Origin: Strix aluco
Lineage: Eukaryota; Chordata; Aves; Strigiformes; Strigidae
Direction of reading: 5' to 3'
Length of the DNA stretch: 64,000 bases
Assembly: GCF_031877795.1 (NCBI RefSeq)
Contig: NC_133932.1
Coordinates: 91,169,994-91,233,993, forward strand
Both the position numbers and the translations under genes were made by a program. This document shows positions 13,417 through 23,620 of this stretch, in pieces (position 1 is the first letter of the stretch; every line of letters starts with the position of its first letter). The notes under the pieces are model-generated. The model had not been told where the DNA came from. It worked only from the letters and a program-made list of their open reading frames with translations, and made no database searches.

Positions 13417-13848
13417 ATGGCAGACAGTGATCTGAAAGAAATGTTTCAAAACAAAGCCTTCAAAACTGTTGTAGGCACAGCATCTGATGCTTCTAAATAC
13501 AGATTAGCAAAGCCACTTGTAGCACAAGAGTTTTGGGGAGAAAATAAGGGAATTGAATGGATTCCTAATCCTGAGTTAGAGGAATGGGAGCGGAAGGCAG
13601 AGCGAGGATTGAGAAAGCCAGTTGGGTAAGATCCATTCCTTGTCTTATCAGGTCAGTCAGCCTCCAGAACAAAGACCCAATTCCCAATGTACTATAAGCA
13701 TGTTACTAAACTGTATGAGAAACTGCAATATCTTACAGCAGACCTGGCAAAATCCATCCCTTCAGATGCAGAGTCTAGTATGGGAAGCAGTAGAGATGGA
13801 GAATGTCCCACAAATAATGGCCAAGTAGGCTTTGTCCAAATGCTTTGA
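13417..13848 (+). pseudogene. broken coding-like frame, unidentified protein (likely retrocopy)
   Basis: From an ATG at 13417 one frame stays open for 143 codons to a TGA at 13846-13848, apart from a single TAA at 13627-13629 (codon 71). The composition is protein-like on both sides of that stop: a Lys/Glu-rich stretch with the motif NPELEEWERKAE before it, and a helix-like VTKLYEKLQYLTADLAKSI segment after it. I do not recognise the protein. A GTAAGA overlaps the stop and could be read as a splice donor, but continuity of the frame across it argues for a single intronless block with one nonsense mutation, as in a processed pseudogene. No poly(A) tail is visible; AATAATAAA follows at about 13869. 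It begins 79 bases from the LTR at 12474-13338. Alternatives are a young lineage-specific gene exon or chance. Confidence 0.4.
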
Positions 13849-16800
13849 AAGATGTTAAAATCTAAGTAGAATAATAAATTGTGGGTTACATGCTTCTGTC
13901 TTGGTTCATCTGTTTGCTGTATGCTCCTAGAAATATCAGGAACGGTGCTTGTTCTTGGGACCAGTTGAAATTGAAAGTTGCTTTTGGCTGCCCTATTACA
14001 TATTAGTATGAAAATCATCTGTCAAATGACTAATGTAGTAGTCCTTAGTAATTATAAGTCTACAGGGGAGAAAGAAATTCCCGCAGGGAATAATGTTGCT
14101 AGTGCAGCAACAGGTATATGCATAGAGCTCAGAGTTCAGTAAATGCAATGTGATGATTCACGTGTAGAAAGTCTCTGTGTGTTTGAACTTACAGCTGAGA
14201 AAGTTCACCGAGCTATTAATTTAACTGAACTCTGGGACTCTGCATTTTAAAATGAACACAAAGCCTGAAAGGGCCTAATTTACTTTACAGTGCTCAAGAA
14301 AACTGGTTTAAGTAACTTACAGTTACTAAAATATGCTCATGGATAACTGTGTGGGTTTTTAAGCAGTTGCACCCTAGACTACTTTTTTTCTGTGATCACA
14401 GCACCATCCCTTCAGTTTCCTAGCTAGGCTTCCAAAGCTTTTCACTGACAACATGATTATCCTAAATATATCCCTGGCACCCTGTTCTGAGTCTGCAATT
14501 TGAATTTAAAATTGACCTGTTTTATCCATTTGAGAAGTCTCAACAATGTGATTTCAGTCTTATGTTAAAATGCAGTCGAAGTGGAAATATAATCTCATCC
14601 CATTTTTCTTCTTGGGATACGCAAGATTATTGCTTGCAGATTAGCATGTTTGAACGGCTAGGGGTTTTTTTCTGCCAAGCCAATTTGGTTTCCAATAGAG
14701 TTCAGGTGTTCAGTGCCTTGTAAAGATGCAGGATTTATAGTTCTCATGTATATTGCATCATTTCTGGCAGAACACTGGTCCTGATGACCCACGCGAATTT
14801 TTCCAGTCCTGTGTTTCTATGGTAGGACTTTTCAATGGGATTGTATCCTAGTCTGTATTTTATTTCTTCATTCTGTGTGACAATCCAATAAACAGTATTC
14901 CATATGTTATGTTGGAGAGGACTTGAGGTTTCCAAGTTTCAGTCCAGTTTCAGTCTAAGGTCTGGTTTCAAAACTTACTGACATATATAGATTTGAACGT
15001 CAACCCACGCTGTATCTTCCTTTTGACCTATATAATATTTTCAAAGCAATAACATTTTCTAAAACATTGTTAATATGTTTTTTTTTGTGGGTTTCTAATA
15101 CTTTTTTTTTGTTCTTTGAATTTTTTCCACTTCAGTAACACAGTGCTGTTGGTTAAAATGTTCTGGATAACTTTTCTTCCTCTTCAGGGTGATTGCAGAT
15201 TATGCCCTGGTAATATTTCTTCAACTGTATTTCTCTTCATGTAATGCATAGCTGGTTTAGACAAATATATGTAGAAAAAGTCTGAATTTCTAGGTAAAGG
15301 GAAACTGGTGGAGTAAATACTGTTAAATAATTATTTGCTACTGTCTTGAAAGGAAAGTTACTCATGAATACCACATTAACCTGGACGTGTACCTATTTTT
15401 ATTTATTCTAACGCCAGTTACATCAACATGGCAGAAGTTGTTGGTGTTTTCTTTGTTGATCTCCCCACCTAAAAGAAGTAATTATCTTAAGAGCTAATAT
15501 ATATGGTTCAACGCAATGAAATACTGGAGCTGTAAGCTTTTACTTTGCATATATTTTTTTGGTGTGTAGTAACTGAGTTTTAAAGAAAGCATTTAAAGGA
15601 GAAGACAACAGAGTTTGGCTAAGGTAGAATTAAAGTCTAAACATTAGCACAATCGAAAGTATAAAGACAAAAGTGGGTGAACGGGTGCACAGAGCACTTG
15701 ATTAGCAAGTTCTTTGGGATTTGTGATAGCTGGCAGAAAAAATAAAGTGGGGTTTTTTGTTTGTTTTCTTTTAGCATGTCTCTACAATTAAGATTGGGAA
15801 AACTTGACTTGCAAAAAACATGAAAAAGCAACTACATTCAGAGAGTTGAATTTTAAAATTTTTTTAAAAATTATTTTAATTTTTTAAATATGTGAGCTTT
15901 GTTTTCCTTCATTTGTGCTGTATATAGAAGCTAAAGGTGACTAAGCATAAGTTGGTGTCACTATTTGACCTGGAAAACAATTAGATAGGGTGGAACAATC
16001 CTCTTCATTGTAGGAATGGAGAAGGCGGCCTTGTCTCTAATACGGAGGCAGTATAGTGCCTGTCCTGTCCTTTTTATCATTAAAGAACTCCTTATAATAG
16101 AAAAACGCAGGACAAGAATTATGTTGTAAAGTTTTGTGGTTTTGGTGTGTCCATCCGTTGTCGTGTCCCCCGCCCCGCCCATAATAATGAAGTCTCAGAA
16201 AAAATGCTGACAGCTTAAGGTAGATGTACATTACAGAGTAAGAACGCCAAAAGAGACTTTTAGCTTTGTTGGAACTATGTGATGAGAAATGGTCCTTTTA
16301 ACTAATCATATTAGCAGCCTCACAACACATCTTAACAGTCACAGAAGCTTAGTGACCAAGAGATTTTTTTTTTCACCCCCTATTACTGGTTTCAGTCCTA
16401 TTTGTGGAGAAAGTGTGATGGTAAGAGCTAGTTGCTTCAGGTGAACAAAGAACTCTAACATCATCTGACTGTAGTAAATTGCAAGTTTTATTGCAGAAGT
16501 ACTGAATTCTGTGGTTCATAACTCCCTGGCTGCAATTTCATACGTAAACTGTCTAGTTTACTATTTTGAAGTTAACTTATTCCAGACTCCCTGCTTGCTT
16601 GTGAAGAAATTGCTATATTGGTTTATATCATATTTTGAAAGCTTGAAAAAACAAGGCCTGGAAATATAATTGAAAAGTATGAGGGTTAGGTTATGAAATC
16701 ATGGAACTTTCTCCTTTACGTCCAGTCATGCAGGATATGGGAGCTTTCAAATTACCTGGTGGAAATTCTTGTTCTGCTGTGTTGAAACTCACATTTGTAC

Positions 16801-19140
16801 AATGCTGATCCATGTGAGCAGTGATAGTGAACAAGACAGACTGTCAGACTCTGATTCTGGATGACTTCTGAACAACTTGTTCTGCTAAAACTTATTTATA
16901 AAGGTGCCAAATGAATGAATGCAACTGCTGAAAACCCCACCTTAAAGTAAAAGGGAGAGGCTGACTGGCAAAGTGCTTCAATCTGTAACAGCAAGCAGAT
17001 GCTAGCGAATAGGGAAAGAGTTGAGTATCATCAGAAGTAAGACGCATTCTGGTTGCAAAGCACTTAATAGTAGCTTTCAGTTGACTGAGTTTGTTTTGAT
17101 AGTATAATAAATCCATCTTTGAAACATACTACTAGATCAAAAACTCTGCAGCTGCATAAAGCAAAGGGCTAATCTGGTGCAGAGTCTCCAAAACTATACT
17201 AACACTTTTTTTTTTTTTTTTAAAACCAAAGAGAAAAACCCAACTAAACAAAAAAACTTGAACCTGTAATAATTTTAAGCTAACTACAGAAGCATAGTCA
17301 ATATCAGATCTGGTCCAGATGAAATAATGTGCACTTCTGAATGTCCTGAATGTACCTACCTGCACAGTACTGGTATTATTGCTCAGAATCAGTCTCAGAG
17401 AAAGAATATGAAATATGAGTACAACAGTCATATTAAAAAAAAAAAAAAAAAAAAGGTAGCTTCTTCTGAGGACCAAACAAAAAGTGAAAATATGGCTATG
17501 AACGAGGACTGAACATCCAGCTCCCAACTGGTGCCATTAACCGCCTCACAAGTTGGAGACTACTTTATATTTTGAGTGAAGAGAAAGAGAGCTTGGAAGT
17601 GGACTGCGTGAAGGTCCAAAGTTATTCTTGCTTGGCAAATCCTACTTACATTGTGATGAGCAATAGTGTTTGACAGGCTGAAGTTTATGGAGGGTGGACC
17701 GTGGACACTTAGCAAGATTCCCCCCCAAAAGCAAAAAGACTTGAGTTAAAGAGATGTGGAGTAGCAGTTGCAGCTTGCAAAGAATAATGCTCACCACACT
17801 CTGTGTGGCTCTGTACAACACAAGCCCAGACAGATTCTAGAGTTTGGAGCAATATGCAAGAATTGCAATAAATTGCATCACTTTCATAAAAGTTTGCCAG
17901 CGCTTAGCTTCTGTGGCACGCACATTAAGATGGTTACAACAACATTAGGGCAGAAGAAAAATTTTGAGATGTGACAGACAATGTTACACCAGAAGATAGA
18001 CCATTTGTCGGGCAGCGTGGGTTTGGTGAAGGAAAAATTACTATTGGATATTAAGTAGCAGCTTACAACAAAACACAAAAATGAGCTAAGAAGGTTTTTT
18101 TGTTTGGGTTTTTTTTGTTTTGTTTTTTTTTTCTGGTTCTTGCCTGTATGAATGATTTTAGGTAATCCCTAAGAGAGGAGCTAGAAAGACTTACTACTCT
18201 GATTCTCAGAGAGAATGCAATTTGGTGGTGGTTAGCACCATAAGACATGGTGCTTGCTTTCTTATGGCTTCTTTTATCACTGTTGGATTATTTTTTCTTT
18301 TTTTCTCCCCTCCCATATGGTGTAAGAATTATAACTGAAAGTTTTTTATGTCGTTAGTATTTTAAATACTACTTGGATGGCTCCTGGTGCCTCTAACTGC
18401 ATTCAGAAAGTAGCTTTTTCTTCAGTGATGGCACTAATCTGGCTGTCTTTCTGCTACCTGGGCCCCTACCTGTGAGAAAAACTGTATGAATTTATTAGTT
18501 TTGACATTCCCAGTTCTCTGTAAAAAAGCGCTTGAAATTTGGCTTGAATGCTTAAGCATTGGTGGGCGATACACAGTTTAAGAAAGATGACAGTTGCATG
18601 GTTCACTTAGATTTGCTGTTATGCAGAAAGAAATTGTTTGCAAAAAATATTTATCGGTATTCAGAAGCAGCAGAATGCCAGGCTTTATTTAGGCCCTCTT
18701 TTGGAAGGGAGAAGAAAAAAAGATGACAGCATACACCTTCTTTGGTGGACAGTTTTCTGCAGACTGCAATCCAAGCCACATTTGGCATGCAGGCTTTTTT
18801 TTTTTTTCTTTTAATAACACGTACTCTGGTCTGTACACCTGAAGTTTTCAGCTGTGTAGAGCAGTAGAAAGTGTGGCAAAACCGCAGGGCTACAAATTCC
18901 AACAGATAAAAAAGTAATGATGTGTAAGACTTGAAGATAAGTAATCTGGGTGATAGGAGGTAATATAGCAAGATACACTGTGAGAGTGGCTACCGTCATG
19001 GCTCCTTATGCTCTAAAAGCAGGTAAGGAACCAGTGAAGACAACTTAAGGAAACCTTGGCCTAATGTGGCAGCAGGATTTGCTGAACTCTGTGTTAAGTA
19101 AGAGAGGCTCCTGGAAAAGATCCTGCCCAGGTAGCACTAC
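13849..19140. other. gene-proximal intergenic DNA
   Basis: No coding exon is recognised. There are T-rich and A-rich tracts, including a run of 20 A at 17435-17454 and T runs near 17209 and 18790. A short C-rich patch at about 16167-16180 reads as a reverse GC box but stands alone outside any CpG island. GC content rises abruptly after about 19140. Confidence 0.5.
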
Positions 19141-19526
19141 CAAGCACAGAAACAGGGCGCGGGGCACGGGTGTGTGGGGGCTCCGCTGCTGCGGCTGGTC
19201 CCACCACCCTTCCTGCACCCCAGCCGTACGCTGCTGCTCGGCTGCGGGGCCTGACGGCGGTGGGACGAGGCTGCAACGGCTGTGCGCACCGACACCGGGG
19301 GCTTCTGCGCCTCGGCCGGACACAGCAGGACACCTCAGGGCGGGCGGGCGGACACTCTCAACAGAGCGAAGGACAAGCTCCGCGCGAAGACCTCACGGCC
19401 CCACCGCGGGGTCGGCGACCTCCGGGGAGCCGCCCCGCCCCGCGCGCCCGCCGGCCCCCCGCAGCAGGTGCGCCCGCCCGTCCGTTCGCTTCCTCGTCCC
19501 CGGATTTCCCGGGGGCCGCGCGCGGC

Positions 19527-19538
19527 GGGGGCGGGGCC
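19527..19538 (+). promoter_or_regulatory. GC box (Sp1/KLF-type site)
   Basis: GGGGGCGGGGCC is a consensus Sp1/KLF element. It sits six bases upstream of the NRF1 palindrome and about 530 bases before the MYCBP2 start codon, a common pairing in TATA-less CpG-island promoters. Confidence 0.6.
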
Positions 19539-19543
19539 GGGCG

Positions 19544-19553
19544 GCGCATGCGC
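19544..19553. promoter_or_regulatory. NRF1-type palindromic site
   Basis: GCGCATGCGC is the perfect palindromic core bound by nuclear respiratory factor 1, which is typical of CpG-island promoters close to the transcription start. Its place next to a GC box supports a core promoter near 19.55 kb. Binding is inferred from the motif only. Confidence 0.6.
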
Positions 19554-19927
19554 CCGGCGGCCGAGCTGGCGGCGGGAGGGAGGTGGGGCTGGGGCGGCCG
19601 TGCGGAGAGAGGGCGGCGGCGCCGGCGAGAAACTCCGGAGGGGAAGCGGCAGCCGCTGGCCTCCGCCCCCCAACCCCCCGCCTCCCCCCCTCCCTGCCCC
19701 GCTCCCCGACCCGCCGTAGCGGGAAGGGGAAAGCGAGCGGCCGCCCCCCCTCCCGTCCCCCAGGCACACGGTCCTGCCCAGAGCCCGGCGCGCCTGCCGG
19801 CGGGAGGAAGCGGCGGCCGGCGCTGCGCCCGGGGCGGAGGGCGAGCGGGCGGGGCAGCCGGGGCCCCCAGCCGCCGCTTGAGGGGAGGAGAGGGGTGTTC
19901 CCGCACCCCCGGCCCCGGCGCGGGTGG

Positions 19928-19993
19928 ATGAGGAGCCTCCGGGGCGGCGGCGGCGGCTTTTGCGGCCTCTCCATGGCTGGGCCCCGGCCGTGA
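19928..19993 (+). other. upstream ORF in the MYCBP2 leader (21 codons plus stop)
   Basis: An ATG at 19928 opens a 21-codon frame ending at TGA 19991-19993, 74 bases before the main start and out of frame with it. A second in-frame ATG at 19973 has G at +4. The first ATG has a weak context (T at -3). If transcription starts upstream of 19928, as the promoter motifs suggest, this short frame could lower or regulate initiation at 20068. The encoded peptide is Gly-rich and has no recognised function. Confidence 0.45.
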
Positions 19994-20067
19994 GGGCAGC
20001 GGGAGCCGCCTGTGTCCGCGTCGCGCCGGGAGGCAGCGCAGCCACCAGGGGGCGGGCGGGGAGGGGG

Positions 20068-20357
20068 ATGAGCGCCGCAGCCGCCGCCGCCTCTGCGGGA
20101 GCCGCCGTCGCCGCCTGCGCCGGGGCCGAGGGCGGCTTCTTCTTCTTTTCCAGCGGCTCTGGCCCGGCGGGGCCCATGGGGCCCGAAGAGGGCTCAGCCG
20201 GCGGGCTGGGAGCCCTGCCCGGCGCTCTGGCGCCGCCGCCGCTGGGCTGCCGGAGCCGTTACCAGCTGCTGCTCTCCGGGAAGGCCCTGGCCGACAGATA
20301 CCGGAAGATTTACACGGCGGCGCTGAGCGACCGGGAGCTGGGGAGCCACCCGGGCAG
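20068..20357 (+). CDS. MYCBP2: MYCBP2 coding exon 1 (start codon to codon 97)
   Basis: MYCBP2 is a giant neuronal RING-type E3 ubiquitin ligase of the PAM/Highwire/RPM-1 family. It works with FBXO45 and restrains axon growth and degeneration pathways (DLK, NMNAT2). This exon encodes the extreme N-terminus: an Ala-rich run from residue 3, a Phe run (FFFF), a Gly/Pro-rich linker, then the conserved block RYQLLLSGKALADRYRKIY and TAALSDRE, which I recall in the mammalian protein as HYQLLLSGRALADRYRRIY. The ATG at 20068 is chosen because it is the only in-frame ATG before the conserved block and has G at -3. The exon ends CAG|GTAACG, leaving two bases of codon 97. The first 50 or so residues differ strongly from the mammalian form, as is common for disordered, GC-rich first exons. 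Confidence 0.9.
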
Positions 20358-21187
20358 GTAACGCGTGCCGAGCTCCCTCCCGGGCGAGACGGGGCAGCCC
20401 CCGCTGGCCGCCGCCACCCTTCCATCGCCGCCTGGGAGCGGCCCTTTCCCCGGCGGCTCCCCCCGGCCCCGTGCGTGCACCTTCTTCCCGGCCGCGGCAC
20501 GCCTCTCCCTCCCCCCCACCCCCGGCCGCCGCCCTCCTCATCCTCCCTCTCGCCCCCTTGCCAGGCTGCGCGGTGTCCCCGCTGCCCCTGCCATGTGGTG
20601 GCCGCCGCCGGGCCCCGGGGGACGGAGGGGGCGGTGATGTAACCCAGCGGCTGCCCAGGTGCCACCCCCTCCCTGCCGCCCGGGCCCTGCCGCTCGCTTG
20701 GCCGGCGTTACCGTGCAGATGGCGCTGCCACCCCCCTTTCCCGTGGCCCGGGGGGGGGGAGCTACCTGTGCCCGCTCCCCTCCCCCAGCGCGGAGGCCCC
20801 GTCACGCCCTTGTGGCGGAGGGTAGCGGTGTGCCGCGCCGCCCGTCCTGCCGCCGCACGGACGGAGCGTTTCCTCGCGGTGTCCATGTTGAGACCTCGCT
20901 GTGGCCGGGGCCTGTCGCGCCACTGGAACGGGCTGAGCCCCGTGGTCCGCACCGAGACGCGCCGCTGCCCGCTGTGCAGCGCACCCGTGGATCCCGCTGG
21001 CGGCCTCGCCCGAGCGACGGACCTTGGTGCTTTGCCCTGTGTCGGAGCAGCCTTTGGCTGCCCTGCCTCATGTTTCCTCCTCTTTCAGTAATCTCTGCCG
21101 CCTTGTAGGCGGCCTCGGTATCTGGAGGGAGGCTGCGTCCTAGGCAGCGCTTTCCAGGGGAAGCCGGAGGTTGGGAGGGGTGTGCCG

Positions 21188-21207
21188 CCCCCCCCCCCCC
21201 CCCCCCC
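21188..21207. repeat. poly(C) tract, 20 C
   Basis: An uninterrupted run of 20 C lies in intron 1 near the 3' side of the CpG island. The minus strand is poly(G) and could form a quadruplex; the tract is also prone to length change and sequencing error. Confidence 0.9.
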
Positions 21208-21812
21208 AGGTTCCTGACTGCCACCCCCCTGGGGAATGGTGTCCCTCGGGGCTTCCTTTCCCGCCGCCGGCCCTGCCAGCCGCCCCTCGGGCTCCCTCCC
21301 CGGGCCGCAGCAGGGTGCCTGTTGCTCCTGCCGCCTGTCTCCCGGGGTGCCTCGCCGCCCTCCCCTCAACCTGGGGGCGGCGGGGAGGAAGCGGCGGCTG
21401 CGGGCTGAGGCGGTGAGGGCGGCGGGGGAGGGAGGGGGGGGGTGGCCGTTACCCCCGGCCCCTCCCGCCGGCGGAGGCGAAGGCGGGGTGCCCGGCCGGA
21501 GCCCCGGGCTGGCGGCTGCTCTGTGTGAGGGGGGCGAGGGGCGAGCGCCCCCGTGGTGCCGGGGCGCTCCCCATTGTTTCCCTCCGGAGGTCGCTGAGGA
21601 TGTGGATGACACGAAGCCGGCACCTTCCTGTGTTCTCAGCCTCTGCTGGCCTTACGCTGTGATGTGGGTGGCCAGATCGTAAGGAGAGCTTTGAGTCGCT
21701 GTTGTTTCAAGTTTGTAAACGGTTGTAAAGCACTAGGTGGTTGGCTTCTTCGGTTTTGGTTTTTTTCTTTCAGCCTGACTGGAACAGCAGGGCTTATTTC
21801 CAGCCCCCACCG

Positions 21813-21837
21813 CCCCCCCCCCCCCCCCCCCCCCCCC
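21813..21837. repeat. poly(C) tract, 25 C
   Basis: A run of 25 C follows CAGCCCCCACCG just outside the CpG island. It is the longest mononucleotide tract of G/C in the window. Its exact length is likely unstable and unreliable in the assembly. Confidence 0.9.
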
Positions 21838-23393
21838 GCCAAAGTCTGTGTCTAGGAGTGGAATTAACATAAGAAACTAAAAGAATAACGTAACTTTCTC
21901 AATTTGTTATGGCAAATGCTGGAAACGTGCACTGTTAACATTGGCATTTGACATATTTGCAATTACTGAGTTCTTTTCAGAGTGTATGACAGAGAAACTA
22001 TAGTTCTTGTTTTCCCTGTGTAGACCTGTGAGTGCTTTTTTACCCCATATATTCCGTAGTTCAGTACTCGTGCTTTTTCCTTTAAGTCTTCTCTTCATAC
22101 TTTTGAGTTTTGCATCATTTAATCCTGCAACTGCAATCACTAAGTGTAAGGAAACTACTAAATGTAAGGAAATCAGCTGTGCGATTGCTCCATGGTGTTC
22201 AGATATTTGTCTGAATTTTGCCTTAAGGTGTCTGTATTTTTTAAAGCTGTAGTTTTGAAGTTGTTATGTCCTCCATGTTTTTTGGTTTCAGGATAATTCA
22301 ACTGGTATCTCTTGTACTTACATTGCAGAAAATACTAGCTTTAGGTGGGTGTAAATGTTAATGTTTCTTTTAATTGACATTCTTAAAATAATTGCTTTTA
22401 ACTCCAAGATACCATAGATTGCATTCTTTTGGGTTTTATTTCTAATTAGCAGATTCTTATGAGAATGCCAGTTAAAAGAAACAGTGACATTTGCAGTTAT
22501 TGTATGTCTTTGTTCTTGAAGGCTAGACTTAGTCATATATCTTGGCTGCATTGTGTCATCTTAGAGCAAATCAAAGAAGCCAGACTCCTTGTACAGAGGA
22601 AACAGGTTATATTAAACTACTTGCAAGTAAATGTCAGCTAGTTAATACTGGTGAATACAGCCTGTGTGTATTGTAGGACTTTTGAGAGGAAGAATAATCA
22701 GCTAGTTGCCCTCTACCTCTTGGTACTCACCCCAACATCTCATGTATCAGACTGATGGCTGTCAAGGTTTCTCTACCCTTTCTCCATGTTAGTGTCAAAA
22801 TATTGCAATTTAAGGTTTGAGAACTTCAGCCACCTGGTAGTCTTAAACAGAAATGGTCAAAAATGCTTTTTTACAAATACGGTAATATCCCAACCATTTT
22901 CTAAAGAGATGCTTTAAAGTGATTTGTGACTGCATCTAGTTGCTACAGTAGATGACAGTGCCAGATAAATTAATTGGAGGTTAAAATAATATAGTTTATA
23001 ACAAGAGCCTGAACCAGATTTTAATCTATGTGGAAAAGCTAAAGCCTCTTAATCTGTCAATAAGAGTGTTTCTGACTAGAAAAAGATCTTGAAGGTAGCT
23101 TAAAAAAGTAAACAAATGGGGTTATGAGCATTAATAAAATTATTCCTGTGCTCCAAGAAGACTAATTTGAAGAATGATAGTGCAACCTACTTGCGGTATG
23201 TCAGCACAGAATTTTTGCTTCAAGTCTGAAAAATTGTACTCTGCACTTCATATGGTGTGACCAGTGCCTGGCTCAGTGAGTGCTTTTATTCCAGTATTTA
23301 TGAAGAACTAGAAAGCAGTATGAAAATGCTTGTGCATAGGCAAGGAAATTAAACATTGTGGAGATTATCTGAAAGTCACAGGTAAGGTTAATA

Positions 23394-23620
23394 TCACATT
23401 TGGAAGGTGTTTGTGCTGACTGTCATCTGAAAGTGAGGAATATCATGTGTTGAGTAGTCTGTGGTAATTGGCTTTGAAACAGAACTAGCAGTGTTTTGCA
23501 TTTCTTCATGTGATACTGGCTGCTGTGTCATGAACACTTCAGTCTCCAAAGGAGGCGGTTCGGTCAGTGCGCTTGTTCCCCCTGCCACGTTGATGACATT
23601 ATTTATATAGTCTCTTGCAG
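23394..23620 (-). other. coding-like open patch, unidentified (minus strand)
   Basis: On the minus strand a frame from about 23620 down to a TGA just below 23394 reads as a plausible polar protein segment (it includes ALTEPPPLETEVFMTQQPV). It follows CTGCAAG, which could be a splice acceptor. I do not recognise the protein, there is no matching upstream exon, and the overall length is short. It may be a fragment of a processed pseudogene, an exon of an antisense transcript, or chance. Confidence 0.15.

Larger units (their letters stand above)
19150..21600 (+). promoter_or_regulatory. MYCBP2: CpG island and promoter region of MYCBP2
   Basis: Within about 2.4 kb the sequence turns from AT-rich to extremely G+C-rich, with frequent CpG on both sides of the first coding exon. 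This is the usual form of a broadly active vertebrate promoter. It contains a GC box at 19527-19538, an NRF1-type palindrome at 19544-19553, the 5' untranslated region, coding exon 1 (20068-20357) and the first 1.2 kb of intron 1. I see no convincing TATA box, which fits dispersed initiation. The exact start site cannot be fixed by reading; upstream of the GC box or shortly after the NRF1 site are both plausible. Many long open frames on both strands here are by-products of high GC, not genes. Confidence 0.85.

Noticed and set aside
17435..17454. 20-A run as a possible retrocopy tail
   Set aside because: No coding-like or SINE-like sequence precedes it and no target duplication is seen.
19064..21855. 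Many long open frames on both strands in the CpG island (up to 435 codons)
   Set aside because: High G+C removes stop codons in all frames. Products are Pro/Arg/Gly/Ala-rich shadows with no family resemblance; only the frame from 20068 to 20357 connects by splicing to conserved exons.
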